Below, one piece after another: positions 42,475-51,241 of a DNA stretch of 51,241 nucleotides (its first letter is position 1; each line of letters opens with the position of its first letter). Below the pieces are notes generated by a model. That model did not search any database and was not told the origin of the DNA. It saw only the letters and a list, made by a program, of their open reading frames with translations. Origin of the DNA: Planctomycetaceae bacterium (GTDB taxonomy: Bacteria; Planctomycetota; Planctomycetia; Planctomycetales; Planctomycetaceae). The position numbers were made by a program, and so were the translations under genes. The stretch lies in the NCBI GenBank assembly GCA_016795145.1, contig JAEUII010000173.1:1-51241 (forward strand). Direction: 5' to 3'.

Positions 42475-42509
42475 AACCGCGGATGAACGTGGATTGACGC
42501 GGATGAAAC
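42475..42509. repeat. Single AACCGCGGATGAACG arm
   Basis: An isolated arm of the 10-11-nt word family (AACCGCGGATGAACGTGGAT...), followed by a segment starting GGCGAGCGG that matches the interior of the 41877 element in order. It is probably a fragment of a second copy. Confidence 0.6.
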
Positions 42510-42570
42510 AAGACAAACACAACGGCGAGCGGAAGGTGTTAGCCTTCCGAGGATTTGTTGTTTCTTGTTT

Positions 42571-42915
42571 GTGATGGAACCGCAGGGGTTGCAGGAATCG
42601 CACTCGGTGGGCTCACGCCGCATCGCTCGCCTGTTTGGAGTGGCTCGCGGTTTGACGCAGTGATCCCTTGCTTACGCAGCGGGTTGTGATGGAATCGCAG
42701 AGGTGGCGGGAATCGCACTCGGTGGGCTCACGCCGCACCGCTCGCCGTTTGGGGTGGTTCGCGGTTAAACGCAGTTATCCCTTGCTTACGCAGCGGGTTG
42801 TGATGGAACCGCAGAGGTTGCAGGAATCGCACTCGGTGGGCTCACGCCGCACCGCTCGCCATTTGGGGTGGCTCGCGGTTTAACGCAGTGATCCGTCGCT
42901 TACGCAGAGGGTTGT
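42571..42915 (+). repeat. 114-bp tandem repeat, about three copies
   Basis: The word CTTACGCAGCGGGTTGTGAT starts at 42671 and 42785, and a diverged form at 42899, a period of exactly 114 bp. A further, earlier, incomplete unit starts near 42571 (GTGATGGAACCGCAGGGGTT). Units contain TCGCACTCGGTGGGCTCACG and CGCTCGCC. The 71-codon frame through the array only reflects the repeat. With 42930-42960 (CGATTGAGGACAATC again) it fills the gap upstream of the molybdopterin oxidoreductase gene; no further gene is seen. Confidence 0.9.
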
Positions 42916-43086
42916 GATGAGATCCACAGCGATTTAGGAGCGATTGAGGACAATCTCTCTACACTTTTGATGTCGTGTGTGCGGCGCTTACACTGTGTTC
43001 GTGATGGATCGATGATGGTGCAGTGCTTGAACGCAAGTGTCATGGCGGGCGTTCGGTGACAATCGAATTCTGCTGAGGGGGTTGAC

Positions 43087-45150
43087 GTGGGGGCAGGGCT
43101 TTCGGTGATTCGTGGTGCGTGTGGGCATGATTGTCCGGATACCTGTACCTGGATGGTGGAAGTGAATCAGGGCAGGGCGGAGAAACTGTATGGCGATCCC
43201 GACCATCCGTTTACTCGCGGGTCTCTGTGTGGCAAGGTGAATCATTATCTTGAACGAGTCTACCACCCGGATCGCGTTCTGCATCCTCTGAAGCGTGTTG
43301 GGAAGAAGGGCGATGCGAAGTTTGTTCGAGTCTCCTGGGACGAGGCACTCAGCGACATTGCGGCGCGATGGAAGGCCATCATTCAGGAGTCCGGTGCGGA
43401 AGCCATTCTTCCGTTCAGCACGGCCGGCAATCAGAGTCTTCTCGCCAGTTCATCGCTCGACTTTCGCTTCTTTGGTGTGCTTGGCGCCAGCCAGATTGAA
43501 CGAAGTATTTGTGGCGTCGTGGCTCATAACGGAATCGCTGCGACTCAGGGAGCAGGAACCGGCGTCAATCCCGAAGACTTTGTTCACAGTCGTTTGATCG
43601 TGCTGTGGGGGACGAACACCATCGTCACCAACATGCATCTCTGGCCGATCATTTTGGAGGCGCGGCAGCGAGGCGCGAAGATTGTCGTGATTGATCCGAT
43701 CAGGACTCGTACGGCGGAAGCTGCGGACTGGCACATCGCACCTCGCCCCGGCACCGACGCAGCTCTGGCGCTGGGAATGATGCATGTGATCATTCGAGAC
43801 AACCACGTCGACCATGACTACGTCGAACAGTATGCAACGGGATATTCTCAACTGGCCGAACGAGCACAGCAGTATCCGCCGGCTCGCGTTGCGGAGATCA
43901 CCGGCCTGTCGGTCGATGTGATTGAACAGCTTGCGAAGGAATATGCCACGACGACTCCGTCATTGCTGCGGCCGTTAATCGGGCTGGAGCATCATCACAA
44001 CGGCGCGATGACATTCCGGACGATCGCCTGTTTGCCCGTTCTGATCGGAGCCTGGCGGCATCGTGGCGGCGGGCTGTCGCGATCAACGCACGCTCTGCAA
44101 TATTCGACGTTGAACATGAACGGCCTGCTGAAGCCGGAAGTGCACGTCAAGGGCACTCGAACGCTGAACATGGTCAATCTGGGGCACGATCTATGTTCCA
44201 CGACGCTTTCGCCGCCGGTTCGATCGCTGGTTGTGTACAACGCAAATCCTGCGGCGACTTTGCCAAATCAGGCGCAAGTGCTGCGAGGACTGGAGCGTGA
44301 GAATCTGCTGACGATTGTCCACGATCTATTCATCACCGATACGGCCCGTTATGCCGACTATGTGCTGCCGGCGACAAGTCAGATTGAGCATCTGGATCTG
44401 GTTCCTGCATGGGGGCACCATTATCTGTCGCTGAATCGTCCCGCGATTGAACCGCAGGGGGAATCAGTCTGCAACACCGAACTGTTCCGTCGTCTCGCGC
44501 GAGCCATGGGGCGGACGGAATCGCATCTGTTTGAATCGGACGAACAGTTGTTACGAACAGCGCTCGACAGTGGTCATCCGATGCTGCAGGGAATTACTCT
44601 TGAAGGTCTGATGGAGCATGGGTATCTGCATCTGACTCATGAAGAAGACTGGCGTCCGTTTGCGAAGGGCGGATTTCCCACAGCGTCGGGCAGGGCGGAG
44701 CTGTATTCGGAAGGTCTTGAGCGGATGGGTATCGATCCATTGCCTTCGCCCGGCGCGATTCGAACTGCTTCGGACTCGAACTATCCACTGCAGCTGATCA
44801 CCGGTAAGACACTGTTCTTCCTGAACTCCAGCTACAGCCATATGGACTGGCATTGTCGTCGCGCGGGAGTGCTGGAGGTTTGGATTCATCCGGACGACGC
44901 TGCGAGCCGAGGACTGATCGATGACGAGCAGGTATCGGTCGTGAATGCTCAGGGAAGTGTTCACGCCGTCTGTCGCATCACGGACAAGGTCAGCATGGGA
45001 GTCACCTGGATGCCGTTTGGTGGATTGATAGATGCGACTCAAGCGGCAGGCAACATCAACGTGCTGACACCGGAAGAGCCAACCGACTGGGCCGGCGGCA
45101 GCGGCTTCTACGACGCCTTCGTCGACGTCCGAAGAACGAATGTCCCGTAA
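43087..45150 (+). CDS. Molybdopterin oxidoreductase, DMSO-reductase superfamily
   Basis: A 687-residue molybdenum/tungsten-bis-MGD enzyme. The N-terminal 4Fe-4S motif is CGHDCPDTC with a later Cys in GSLCGK (about residues 12-50), and the standard blocks follow: FVRVSWDEALSDIA, IVLWGTNTIVTNMHLWP, KIVVIDPIRTRTAEAADWHI, and a C-terminal MGD-binding beta-domain (LQLITGKTLFFLNSSYSHMD, VSVVNAQGSV). The family includes formate dehydrogenase- and biotin-sulfoxide-reductase-like enzymes; the substrate is not determined. No signal peptide is seen, so it is probably cytoplasmic. No dedicated iron-sulfur or membrane partner gene is adjacent. The GTG start is supported by GAGGGGG (43075-43081), 5 nt upstream. 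Confidence 0.9.
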   Translation: MGAGLSVIRGACGHDCPDTCTWMVEVNQGRAEKLYGDPDHPFTRGSLCGKVNHYLERVYHPDRVLHPLKRVGKKGDAKFVRVSWDEALSDIAARWKAIIQESGAEAILPFSTAGNQSLLASSSLDFRFFGVLGASQIERSICGVVAHNGIAATQGAGTGVNPEDFVHSRLIVLWGTNTIVTNMHLWPIILEARQRGAKIVVIDPIRTRTAEAADWHIAPRPGTDAALALGMMHVIIRDNHVDHDYVEQYATGYSQLAERAQQYPPARVAEITGLSVDVIEQLAKEYATTTPSLLRPLIGLEHHHNGAMTFRTIACLPVLIGAWRHRGGGLSRSTHALQYSTLNMNGLLKPEVHVKGTRTLNMVNLGHDLCSTTLSPPVRSLVVYNANPAATLPNQAQVLRGLERENLLTIVHDLFITDTARYADYVLPATSQIEHLDLVPAWGHHYLSLNRPAIEPQGESVCNTELFRRLARAMGRTESHLFESDEQLLRTALDSGHPMLQGITLEGLMEHGYLHLTHEEDWRPFAKGGFPTASGRAELYSEGLERMGIDPLPSPGAIRTASDSNYPLQLITGKTLFFLNSSYSHMDWHCRRAGVLEVWIHPDDAASRGLIDDEQVSVVNAQGSVHAVCRITDKVSMGVTWMPFGGLIDATQAAGNINVLTPEEPTDWAGGSGFYDAFVDVRRTNVP

Positions 45151-45587
45151 CCTCCATTCGCCAACCAGGCACGAAGAACCAAGCTCGAAGAACCAGGAAC
45201 CCCGGCTTTCCGCTCTCCACTTTCCGCTTTCCACCCTGTCAACCTGCGAGTCCCTTTCGTTTGCAAATTTGTTCGCAAAGAATGGCGATTGGGCGAAGAC
45301 TCTTCTCAGAGAATGAGTTAGGAACGACCGCGTTTTTGACGAGGCGGAATTCAGACTTCGACGTTTGACAGTTCTTCATGTCCCGTTAACATCGCCGCCC
45401 GTTGAGTGAGTGAGGTCCGAACGCGAAATCTGCATCGCGAGTCGGACAAATCCTGTCAAACAAGCCAGTCTAACAGCGACACCCGGCCTCGTGCTTTTTA
45501 GGCGATGGAGTGCCCGCGCTTTCTGCCGCGCGTATGCTCCTTCATTGCCTTCGGGAATGCTGCGCGCCTGGCGCAAGGGAGGGGCGC
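45151..45587. other. dnaA upstream region
   Basis: A 437-bp gap. It holds a pyrimidine-rich tract (about 45201-45236, TTTCCGCTCTCC ... TTTCCGCTTTCC) that is the reverse complement of the purine tract in the 245-bp composite, and an inverted repeat TTTGC-N9-GCAAA (45260-45278), a possible operator. No TTATCCACA-type DnaA box or AT-rich unwinding element was seen, so this is not recognisably oriC. The ribosome-binding site of dnaA (AAGGGAGGGG) lies at 45575-45584. Confidence 0.55.
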
Positions 45588-47228
45588 ATGACGCAGCCCG
45601 TACGTCACGACGACAAACTGACGTCCGCACCAGCGCCTCATATTGCGCGGGTCCCGGAACTACAGCCTGCTTATTCCACCGTGAACGCAAAGTCTTCCGT
45701 CTGCGCGGATTCTTCGGTCGCCTCTGAGACGATGATCGTTTCAGTGGTGAAAGAGATCGTGGGCGAACAGAACTTCCAGCATTGGTTTCAGAAGCGATGC
45801 CGCTTTGATGTGGCAGGCGATCAGCTTCTGGTTCGAGTGGCCAATCCGTTCATTCTGAGCTGGATGCTGCGACGATTCCGTTCCATGCTGACTCGCGCGG
45901 CTCAAACGCTGCTTGGCCCATCGGCTTCCTGTCAGCTGGAAGTCGACGAACGTCTGATGTCAGAAGTGCCGGCCGCCGGAGATGCAGTGGCTTCTTCGAT
46001 TCTGTCTTCCTCTTCGCCCACGACGGAATCTGTGCGACAGGAAAAGCTGGAAGCACCGGCAAGTTCTTCCTCATCCGAAGCTGCAGAAGGGTCGGCTCGC
46101 CCCGTTGTTCGTTCGCATGCTCGTCGAGTTGATCGGCCTGCGGATGCGGATCAGGCGACCGGGTTGCAGCTGCCTTCAAACCGTCGGCGGTTTCGAGGAT
46201 TCGAATCGTTCGTTTCGGGTGAATGCAATAACCTGGCAGTGCTGGCAGCGAAGCAGATTTCTGCAAACCCCGGTGATCGATACAACCCGCTGTTCATTTA
46301 TGGCGGAACAGGAACCGGAAAGACTCATCTGCTGGAAGCGATCTATTCGGATGTTCGTCGTCGGTTTCCGACAAAGAACGTGATGTATCTGACGAGCGAA
46401 GCTTTCACGAATTATTTCACGTCAGCTCTTGCGTCACGAACGGTGCCTTCGTTCCGTCAGCGATTCCGCAATGTTGACGTGCTGCTCGTCGACAACATTG
46501 AGTTCCTGGATAACAAGCGAGCGACACAGGAAGAATTTCTTCATACGATCGTTCAAGTCAGTGAACACGGCGGTCAGGTCGTGATTTCTTCTGACCGCCA
46601 TCCTCGCATGCTGACGAAACATCGCGAAGAGCTGACGACTCGATTTTTGAGCGGGCTTGTGTGTCGCGTCGAATCTCCGGATGAGGAGACTCGACGGCAG
46701 CTTGCGAAGAGTTTTACGGCCAGTATGAAGGCGATCTTCTGTGACGATGCTCTGGACTATGTGCTTCGTCGCTGCGGCAAGGGTGTCCGCGAACTTCAGG
46801 GTGCTCTGAATCAGCTGGAGAGTTTCTTCAGCCTGACCGGCCGCAGAATCACTCTCGCTGTGGCTCGCGAAACGCTGGGCGGGATGGAAGAAGAGTGCAA
46901 GCGTCTTGTTCGCATCAGTGATGTGGAGAAGATTGTTTGCGAGGTCTTCGGTGTCACGACGGCAGAACTGCGTTCCGGAACTCGACGCAAAGCCGTCGCA
47001 CTGCCTCGATCCATTGCCATGTTCCTTTCCCGCAAGCTAACCAAGTCTGCCTATCGTGAGATTGGTTCTTACTTTGGCGGTCGTGATCACAGCACCGTTG
47101 TTGCGGCTGAACGACGTGTCAGCGAACTGGTGACAGCGGGTGGTGCGGTTGGACTTCCAACCACCTGTGCCGGACGCACTGTGGCAGAACTGGTGGATGA
47201 ACTGGAACGCCGACTGATGGCGTCCTAG
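45588..47228 (+). CDS. dnaA: Chromosomal replication initiator protein DnaA
   Basis: 546 residues; ATG 45588 is preceded by AAGGGAGGGG, so it is preferred over the in-frame 45510. Domain I (about 45-120): VKEIVGEQNFQHWFQKRCRF. Domain II is a Ser/Glu/Ala-rich linker. Domain III (AAA+): Walker A GGTGTGKTH, sensor I region VVISSDRHP, arginine finger ELTTRFLSGL, sensor II KGVRELQGALN. Domain IV, DNA-binding, has KSAYREIGSYFGGRDHSTV, the DnaA signature, so it should bind DnaA boxes. Walker B reads LLVDNIEF (Asp302-Asn303), where E. coli has Asp-Asp. No dnaN follows: the next gene is convergent, and no origin is visible. It may be the main initiator or a paralogue. Confidence 0.92.
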   Translation: MTQPVRHDDKLTSAPAPHIARVPELQPAYSTVNAKSSVCADSSVASETMIVSVVKEIVGEQNFQHWFQKRCRFDVAGDQLLVRVANPFILSWMLRRFRSMLTRAAQTLLGPSASCQLEVDERLMSEVPAAGDAVASSILSSSSPTTESVRQEKLEAPASSSSSEAAEGSARPVVRSHARRVDRPADADQATGLQLPSNRRRFRGFESFVSGECNNLAVLAAKQISANPGDRYNPLFIYGGTGTGKTHLLEAIYSDVRRRFPTKNVMYLTSEAFTNYFTSALASRTVPSFRQRFRNVDVLLVDNIEFLDNKRATQEEFLHTIVQVSEHGGQVVISSDRHPRMLTKHREELTTRFLSGLVCRVESPDEETRRQLAKSFTASMKAIFCDDALDYVLRRCGKGVRELQGALNQLESFFSLTGRRITLAVARETLGGMEEECKRLVRISDVEKIVCEVFGVTTAELRSGTRRKAVALPRSIAMFLSRKLTKSAYREIGSYFGGRDHSTVVAAERRVSELVTAGGAVGLPTTCAGRTVAELVDELERRLMAS

Positions 47229-47472
47229 CCCACCCCCGAGCTTGCTGGCGCTCGCTCGACCCCTCCCTAACCTTCGGTTTGGGTGGGGAGGAAGGAAAGC
47301 GGAGGGCGGAAAGCCGATGCGGTGTGCGCGGGGGGAACGATTGAGGACAATCGTTTTACACTTGGCTCAGTCTGAAAACTGAGCACTGAAAACTGAACAC
47401 TGAGCTTGCCCCACCCCCGAGCTTGCTGGCGCTCGCTCGACCCCTCCCTAACCTTCGGTTTGGGTGGGGAGG
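47228..47472 (+). repeat. Composite dispersed repeat, copy 2
   Basis: Same order as at 3375: module A (47228-47291), purine-rich tract, CGATTG-AGGA-CAATCG hairpin with T residues (about 47338-47356), a CTGAAAACTGA-type tract, and a second module A (about 47409-47472). It begins at the last base of the dnaA stop codon. It fills the convergent gap between dnaA and the VWA protein gene and may therefore act as a two-way terminator. Confidence 0.85.
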
Positions 47473-47491
47473 ATTTTGGTTCGAAGATCGC

Positions 47492-50119
47492 CTATGAAAG
47501 TCGCCAGATGCGGCGCATGATCCATTCGAAACCGAGGAGGGCGGCGGCGGCGTACATGAGCCAGGCTCGGTCCCAGAGTGTTCGCAGTTGTTCATCGACA
47601 ACGATCGGCTGGCTCTGATCTGGCAGCAAAGATGGCAAAGTCGAGATCTCAGAAAGGCTCAAGTAGCGTCCCTGTGTGTCTCGTGTCAGCTGAGTCAGTT
47701 CTTCGACATCCTGAGTTGGGTTCTGTGATTCCAGATTCGGCAGGACCACATCCAGAACGGTATTCAGCACATCGGCGGATTCCGGAACTGGCACTGAGAT
47801 TCGATACAGGCCGGGACGTGATGGGCGGAAGTTCGTGATGAACTGACCGAGTCCTCGTCCGTCGGCGTTCAGTCGATCGGGCACAGTCAGTGGTTGTCCG
47901 TCCGGGTCGGTGATCGTGAGCAAGACGCTGTCTGTTGAGAGCGGCTTCAGTTGCGCGTCGTACAGTTGGGCACGAATGGTCACGGGCTGGCCCGGGGCGA
48001 CTTCAGAATGATCCAGTGTCAGCAAACCTCGGGCTGTTCCACGGTTGCGGCGTCCCTGACCCACTTCACGAATCAAACTCGTCCAGAACCTCTGGTGTCC
48101 CTGCGATGACAGTTCTCGCAGTCGCCACGTTTCGGCTGAGCCCAGGAAAATCGTTCGACCCGTGCCGTAAAACTGTGATACGAGGAACGGCGGCACGCCA
48201 AGTTCTGTGCGTGCTCTTGGATTGTCGTACTGCAATAACACGGCAGCACCATCTCGCAGTCCTCGAATTGGATACGACCGATAAATCCCGCGGAACTTCT
48301 TCCAGAGGTCAGTCGTGGCATTACCGCTTTCGTCGGCAATCTTGAGGAACTCCGTTGCACCGCCTTCCGGTGTCAGAACCAAAGGGTGTGGTTCGTCGGA
48401 ACGTTGCGTAATCGCCATTTCCGGAACCATCCGATTCAGCAGCACAGGATACAGAACGCTGATGTCACGGAATGCATCTGGATCCTGAGCCAGCTTGGGC
48501 GTGTAGATCTCGCCTGCAACGACAACAAGTCCGCCGGAGTGTTCGGAGACCCAGCGATTCAGAAACGTTTGCTGTTCAGCAGACAGACGCGACCAGTCCG
48601 GGTCAAAGGCCACGATCACGTCGTATTCGAAGAGCTCGGCTTCGGTCTTGGGGAACTCCGTCAGCAGCTTGCGTGATTCCTGAGACACCATTCCGACGTT
48701 GTCGAGTGTCACCGTCTGGAGCCACACATCGGATTCCACTCCGCTGTGACGGTACATCGTGTTACGGACGAACTGGTAATCTCGCATTGGTCCGCTGGAG
48801 ATAATCAGAAGTCGCATCTTGCGATCGGTGACTTCGACGGTTCGACGACGTTCGTTGTCGTCCAGCGTCATTTCGGTCAGACCTTCTGCCGATTCGACTC
48901 GAGCAATGAAGTCATACTTGCCGGGCACATTCAGCGACTGCGTGAGTCGAGTCGTCACAGGGATCGCTTCGTCAGTGATACGGATTGCCTGCTGAGCAAT
49001 CTCACGGCGGTCTTTTCCGTCACTTCCCGCGGTCTGCTGAAACAGTCGCAGCAGCAGAGGTTTGTCGACGGCCGAAGAACCATGGACCGCAACGGAGATG
49101 TCGAACGGGTCGCCCTGATGCACCTCGGTTGGAGACTGCATTCCGGCAATCCACACATTCATCTGTGGCTTCAGGCTGCCGACGCCGACGGAGATCAGTT
49201 TCGTGCCCGAACGTTCCGCGCGAACTCGTGCGGCTTCGATCTCAAGCCCGGCGTTGTTACGACCATCGGAAAGCACGACGACGCCGGACAGTGTGTTTCC
49301 GGAAAGCTGGCCAACCAGCTGATACATCGATTCGCCAAGACGAGTCTCCGTGCCGCGCGGCTGAAGCAGCTCCAGCCATTTTTTCTGAACGGCTGGATCA
49401 ACAAGAGGCTGGTCAGTGGCGGCCTTCTGGTCGTCCAGAGACACCACCGCTTTGTTGTCGGATGCCTGTCGAGCCACTGTCTTGTCGGTCGGGTCAGAGA
49501 ATCTGACTTTGCCGTCTGACACGATGGCCCACGGACCGGTCAGTGACGAGTCGAAGGTATACACGGAAACCGAATGAGTCTTGCTGAGATCCGAGAGCAC
49601 GCCGGAATCAATCAGGTTGCGAACGATCGCGCTGGTTCGGCTTTCCGGAGTTGCCGCGGGTGTTGTTTCCGTACTGACAGCACTTGTGGCCCCGTCAGTC
49701 GCCGGCCACTGCATCGACATGGATGTGTCAATCACAACCCCGACACGAGACTTTTCGACTCGGCTGAGTTGTGTGCGTCGCTGTGGGTTCAGAAGGATGA
49801 TAATGACAGCCACAATGACCAGCAGGCGAGGAATCAGAAGTGTGATCCGAGCCCACCGCTTCAGAAATCGCGAGTCTCGCAGAGACGTGCGAACGGTGAG
49901 TCCAAACAGCACCGCCAGCAGGCCGAAGAACAGCAGGATCCCCGAGGTGGATTCTGGCAGATCCAGCTCCGTTGTCTGAAACGTCTGTGTTTCCACTTCG
50001 GTGACGGCTGTCGTACCAGTGGTTGCCCCGGGTGATGGACCGGCGGATGAAGGGCCGGATGTCGATGGACCGGAAGTTGACTTTGCGGGTTCTGCAGTTG
50101 GTTCCTGACCGAAGATCAT
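47492..50119 (-). CDS. VWA-domain membrane protein (BatA/glutamine-amidotransferase-like)
   Basis: 875 residues. A Ser/Gly/Thr-rich N-terminus leads to two membrane helices (about 60-78 and 92-111), then a VWA domain with a MIDAS motif (DTSMS at residues 131-135, and later VVVLSDGRNNAG) in a fold that usually binds protein partners. A second part (about 430-640) looks like the glutamine-amidotransferase-like fold found in large bacterial membrane proteins (LLIISSGPMRDYQFVRNTMY). The C-terminus has another membrane helix (about 850-868). The family occurs beside BatA-like proteins and MoxR ATPases in planctomycetes. Its start overlaps the upstream gene's stop as ATGA (50116-50119), so the two are co-translated. 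The exact role is unknown. Confidence 0.85.
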   Translation of the reverse strand: MIFGQEPTAEPAKSTSGPSTSGPSSAGPSPGATTGTTAVTEVETQTFQTTELDLPESTSGILLFFGLLAVLFGLTVRTSLRDSRFLKRWARITLLIPRLLVIVAVIIILLNPQRRTQLSRVEKSRVGVVIDTSMSMQWPATDGATSAVSTETTPAATPESRTSAIVRNLIDSGVLSDLSKTHSVSVYTFDSSLTGPWAIVSDGKVRFSDPTDKTVARQASDNKAVVSLDDQKAATDQPLVDPAVQKKWLELLQPRGTETRLGESMYQLVGQLSGNTLSGVVVLSDGRNNAGLEIEAARVRAERSGTKLISVGVGSLKPQMNVWIAGMQSPTEVHQGDPFDISVAVHGSSAVDKPLLLRLFQQTAGSDGKDRREIAQQAIRITDEAIPVTTRLTQSLNVPGKYDFIARVESAEGLTEMTLDDNERRRTVEVTDRKMRLLIISSGPMRDYQFVRNTMYRHSGVESDVWLQTVTLDNVGMVSQESRKLLTEFPKTEAELFEYDVIVAFDPDWSRLSAEQQTFLNRWVSEHSGGLVVVAGEIYTPKLAQDPDAFRDISVLYPVLLNRMVPEMAITQRSDEPHPLVLTPEGGATEFLKIADESGNATTDLWKKFRGIYRSYPIRGLRDGAAVLLQYDNPRARTELGVPPFLVSQFYGTGRTIFLGSAETWRLRELSSQGHQRFWTSLIREVGQGRRNRGTARGLLTLDHSEVAPGQPVTIRAQLYDAQLKPLSTDSVLLTITDPDGQPLTVPDRLNADGRGLGQFITNFRPSRPGLYRISVPVPESADVLNTVLDVVLPNLESQNPTQDVEELTQLTRDTQGRYLSLSEISTLPSLLPDQSQPIVVDEQLRTLWDRAWLMYAAAALLGFEWIMRRIWRLS

Positions 50120-51241
50120 CGCGCGACCTCCGGATGGTAACTGAGACGCAGCGAAATCAACTGCTCAGCAATCAGCGTGAGCATCAGCAGCCCCAGCAGT
50201 ACCCAGCGAACTTCGCGTCCTGCGTTTGAACCGCCAAGAGCTTCGGCTGAATCACCTTCGATGATTCGCACATGGCCAAGGTCACCACCGGACGTAATCA
50301 ACGCCAGGTCAGCAATCGCCAATGCGCTTTCGGTGGTTGGCACATTCAGGGCAACGGCCAGATCGGTTGCGACGCCTTCTGAACTGAAACGACGGATTCG
50401 GTAGACACCGGGACGTTCGGCCTGAGGAACAGTCACGGCAAGTTCCGGATCTGTTGCTGATGCCTTCGAAGCGGTGCCATTCTTTGGTGAAGTTTCATTG
50501 CCCGTTTCAGGAGTCGACTTGTTCTTTGACGCATCGTCTTTCATTTCAACGGGCGATGCTTCCAGGCGAACGAATGTCTCCGCGACCGGTTCTTCGTTTG
50601 GACCGGCTTCGGGCAGATAGACTTCCATCGTTTCGGTGAATCGTCGGGCGGGCCACTGGAAGCGAAGAGGCTCCGTGAGTTCTCTCAGTTCAATTGTATC
50701 AACCGGCTTCTGCAGATACTGATGGATCAGAAGATGCATCACGACAAAGCCTGGGGCGGCCGGGGCCACAGGCCAGTTGCTCCAGCGACGTCCTCCTCCT
50801 GTGAGGAATGTCAGGACCTTGCCTTTGCCCAGAGCATGTTCGAAAGCGACAGGTTCGCCAGTCTTCAGACGCATGAGAGTTCGGACGCCGTCCGCTCGTG
50901 CGGTATCGTCATTCTTCCAGTCGGTTGTGACCTGCAGCCAGGACGCCAGTTGCACCGTGTCCGGAAACGGGCTGTCAGGCGTGTTGTATACAGCGAAGAT
51001 CGGATGCTGTTCAAAGATCGGCGTGACGAAGGCTGGCGTTTGCTCCGTGAGACTTCGAATTGTCTCCGACGGGATGGCCTGCTTCACCGTGCCCAGCGGG
51101 ACTGGAAACAGTTTCTGTTCCGGCAGACGCAAGGTTTCAGAATACCATGACAGATTTGCCTGGTCCGCTGGGAACCACACAATGCCGCCGCCGCTTCGAA
51201 CATAGTCCGCCAGCAACAGAGTCGTGTCGGCCGGCAAGTCG
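50116..51241 (-). CDS. BatA-like membrane protein, partial (runs off window)
   Basis: The visible 375 residues are the C-terminal part; the frame is open at the right window edge, so the N-terminus is missing. The leftmost visible residues (LLLADYVRSGGGIVWFPADQ) resemble the amidotransferase-like region seen in BatA/DUF4159-type proteins. Then come a beta-rich stretch, a charged Lys/Ser/Glu/Asn/Thr-rich linker (ETGNETSPKNGTASKAS) and a final membrane helix (WVLLGLLMLTLIAEQLIS). The N-terminal BatA membrane domain would lie to the right. The stop (50116-50118) overlaps the start of the VWA gene by 4 nt, so the pair is translationally coupled and the two proteins probably act as one membrane complex. 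Confidence 0.8.
   Translation of the reverse strand, partial: DLPADTTLLLADYVRSGGGIVWFPADQANLSWYSETLRLPEQKLFPVPLGTVKQAIPSETIRSLTEQTPAFVTPIFEQHPIFAVYNTPDSPFPDTVQLASWLQVTTDWKNDDTARADGVRTLMRLKTGEPVAFEHALGKGKVLTFLTGGGRRWSNWPVAPAAPGFVVMHLLIHQYLQKPVDTIELRELTEPLRFQWPARRFTETMEVYLPEAGPNEEPVAETFVRLEASPVEMKDDASKNKSTPETGNETSPKNGTASKASATDPELAVTVPQAERPGVYRIRRFSSEGVATDLAVALNVPTTESALAIADLALITSGGDLGHVRIIEGDSAEALGGSNAGREVRWVLLGLLMLTLIAEQLISLRLSYHPEVAR

Noticed and set aside
42668..42883. 71-codon frame upstream of the molybdopterin gene
   Set aside because: It is the 114-bp tandem repeat read as protein; the peptide itself is repeated.
45151..45587. oriC upstream of dnaA
   Set aside because: No TTATCCACA-type boxes or AT-rich unwinding region seen; only a TTTGC/GCAAA inverted repeat.

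Overview
The window looks like a chromosomal segment of a planctomycete (Planctomycetota, probably a marine or freshwater Planctomycetaceae-type lineage). The evidence is the gene set: Tat-exported DUF1552 and DUF1501 proteins, a thioredoxin-fold/cytochrome c/copper-monooxygenase-like fusion, an FGE-like lipoprotein, ECF sigma factors paired with membrane Ser/Thr kinases, large von Willebrand/BatA-like membrane proteins and a divergent DnaA. The genus is inference. No rRNA, tRNA, CRISPR array or complete IS element was seen.

Layout. 1-3.3 kb: DUF1552 protein and a secreted ankyrin protein. 3.4-8.9 kb: an extradiol dioxygenase (ygiD), an FGE-like lipoprotein, a GxxExxY nuclease-fold gene set inside a 115-bp hairpin-repeat array, and the cytochrome/monooxygenase fusion. 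8.8-10.5 kb: a gene-poor repeat island with a decayed SNF2-helicase tail. 10.5-14.2 kb: a small secreted protein, a hybrid histidine kinase and a Pro/Gly-rich secreted protein with a strong terminator. 14.2-22.3 kb: two sigma-factor/kinase modules. 22.4-24.6 kb: a glutamine amidotransferase and DUF1501. 25.4-28.2 kb: an orphan LuxR-type HTH protein, bcp and a lipoprotein. 28.4-32.4 kb: flagellar fliK-flgD-flgE. 32.4-35.0 kb: a minus-strand HDOD-sthA operon. 35.2-41.8 kb: amidohydrolase, zinc-ribbon membrane protein and M48 peptidase. 41.8-43.1 kb: a second repeat island. 43.1-51.2 kb: molybdopterin oxidoreductase, dnaA, and a translationally coupled pair of VWA/BatA-like membrane proteins, the last running off the window.

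The most unusual material is the non-coding DNA. Several families of structured dispersed repeats recur: 28-bp REP-like palindromes; hairpins whose arms are made of degenerate 10-11-nt words; a roughly 245-bp composite present twice, 44 kb apart; a 114-bp tandem repeat; and small hairpins shared between gene ends. The GxxExxY gene lies inside the hairpin array and its stop codon sits on a repeat junction. This suggests, but does not prove, a functional or mobilising link between a PD-(D/E)XK-type nuclease and the repeats, comparable in logic to RAYT/REP systems.

Working together: each sigma/kinase pair probably forms a signalling unit. fliK-flgD-flgE form a hook-assembly operon. HDOD and sthA are translationally coupled, as are the two BatA/VWA-like proteins. 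Most other genes look monocistronic and are separated by repeat-bearing intergenic DNA.
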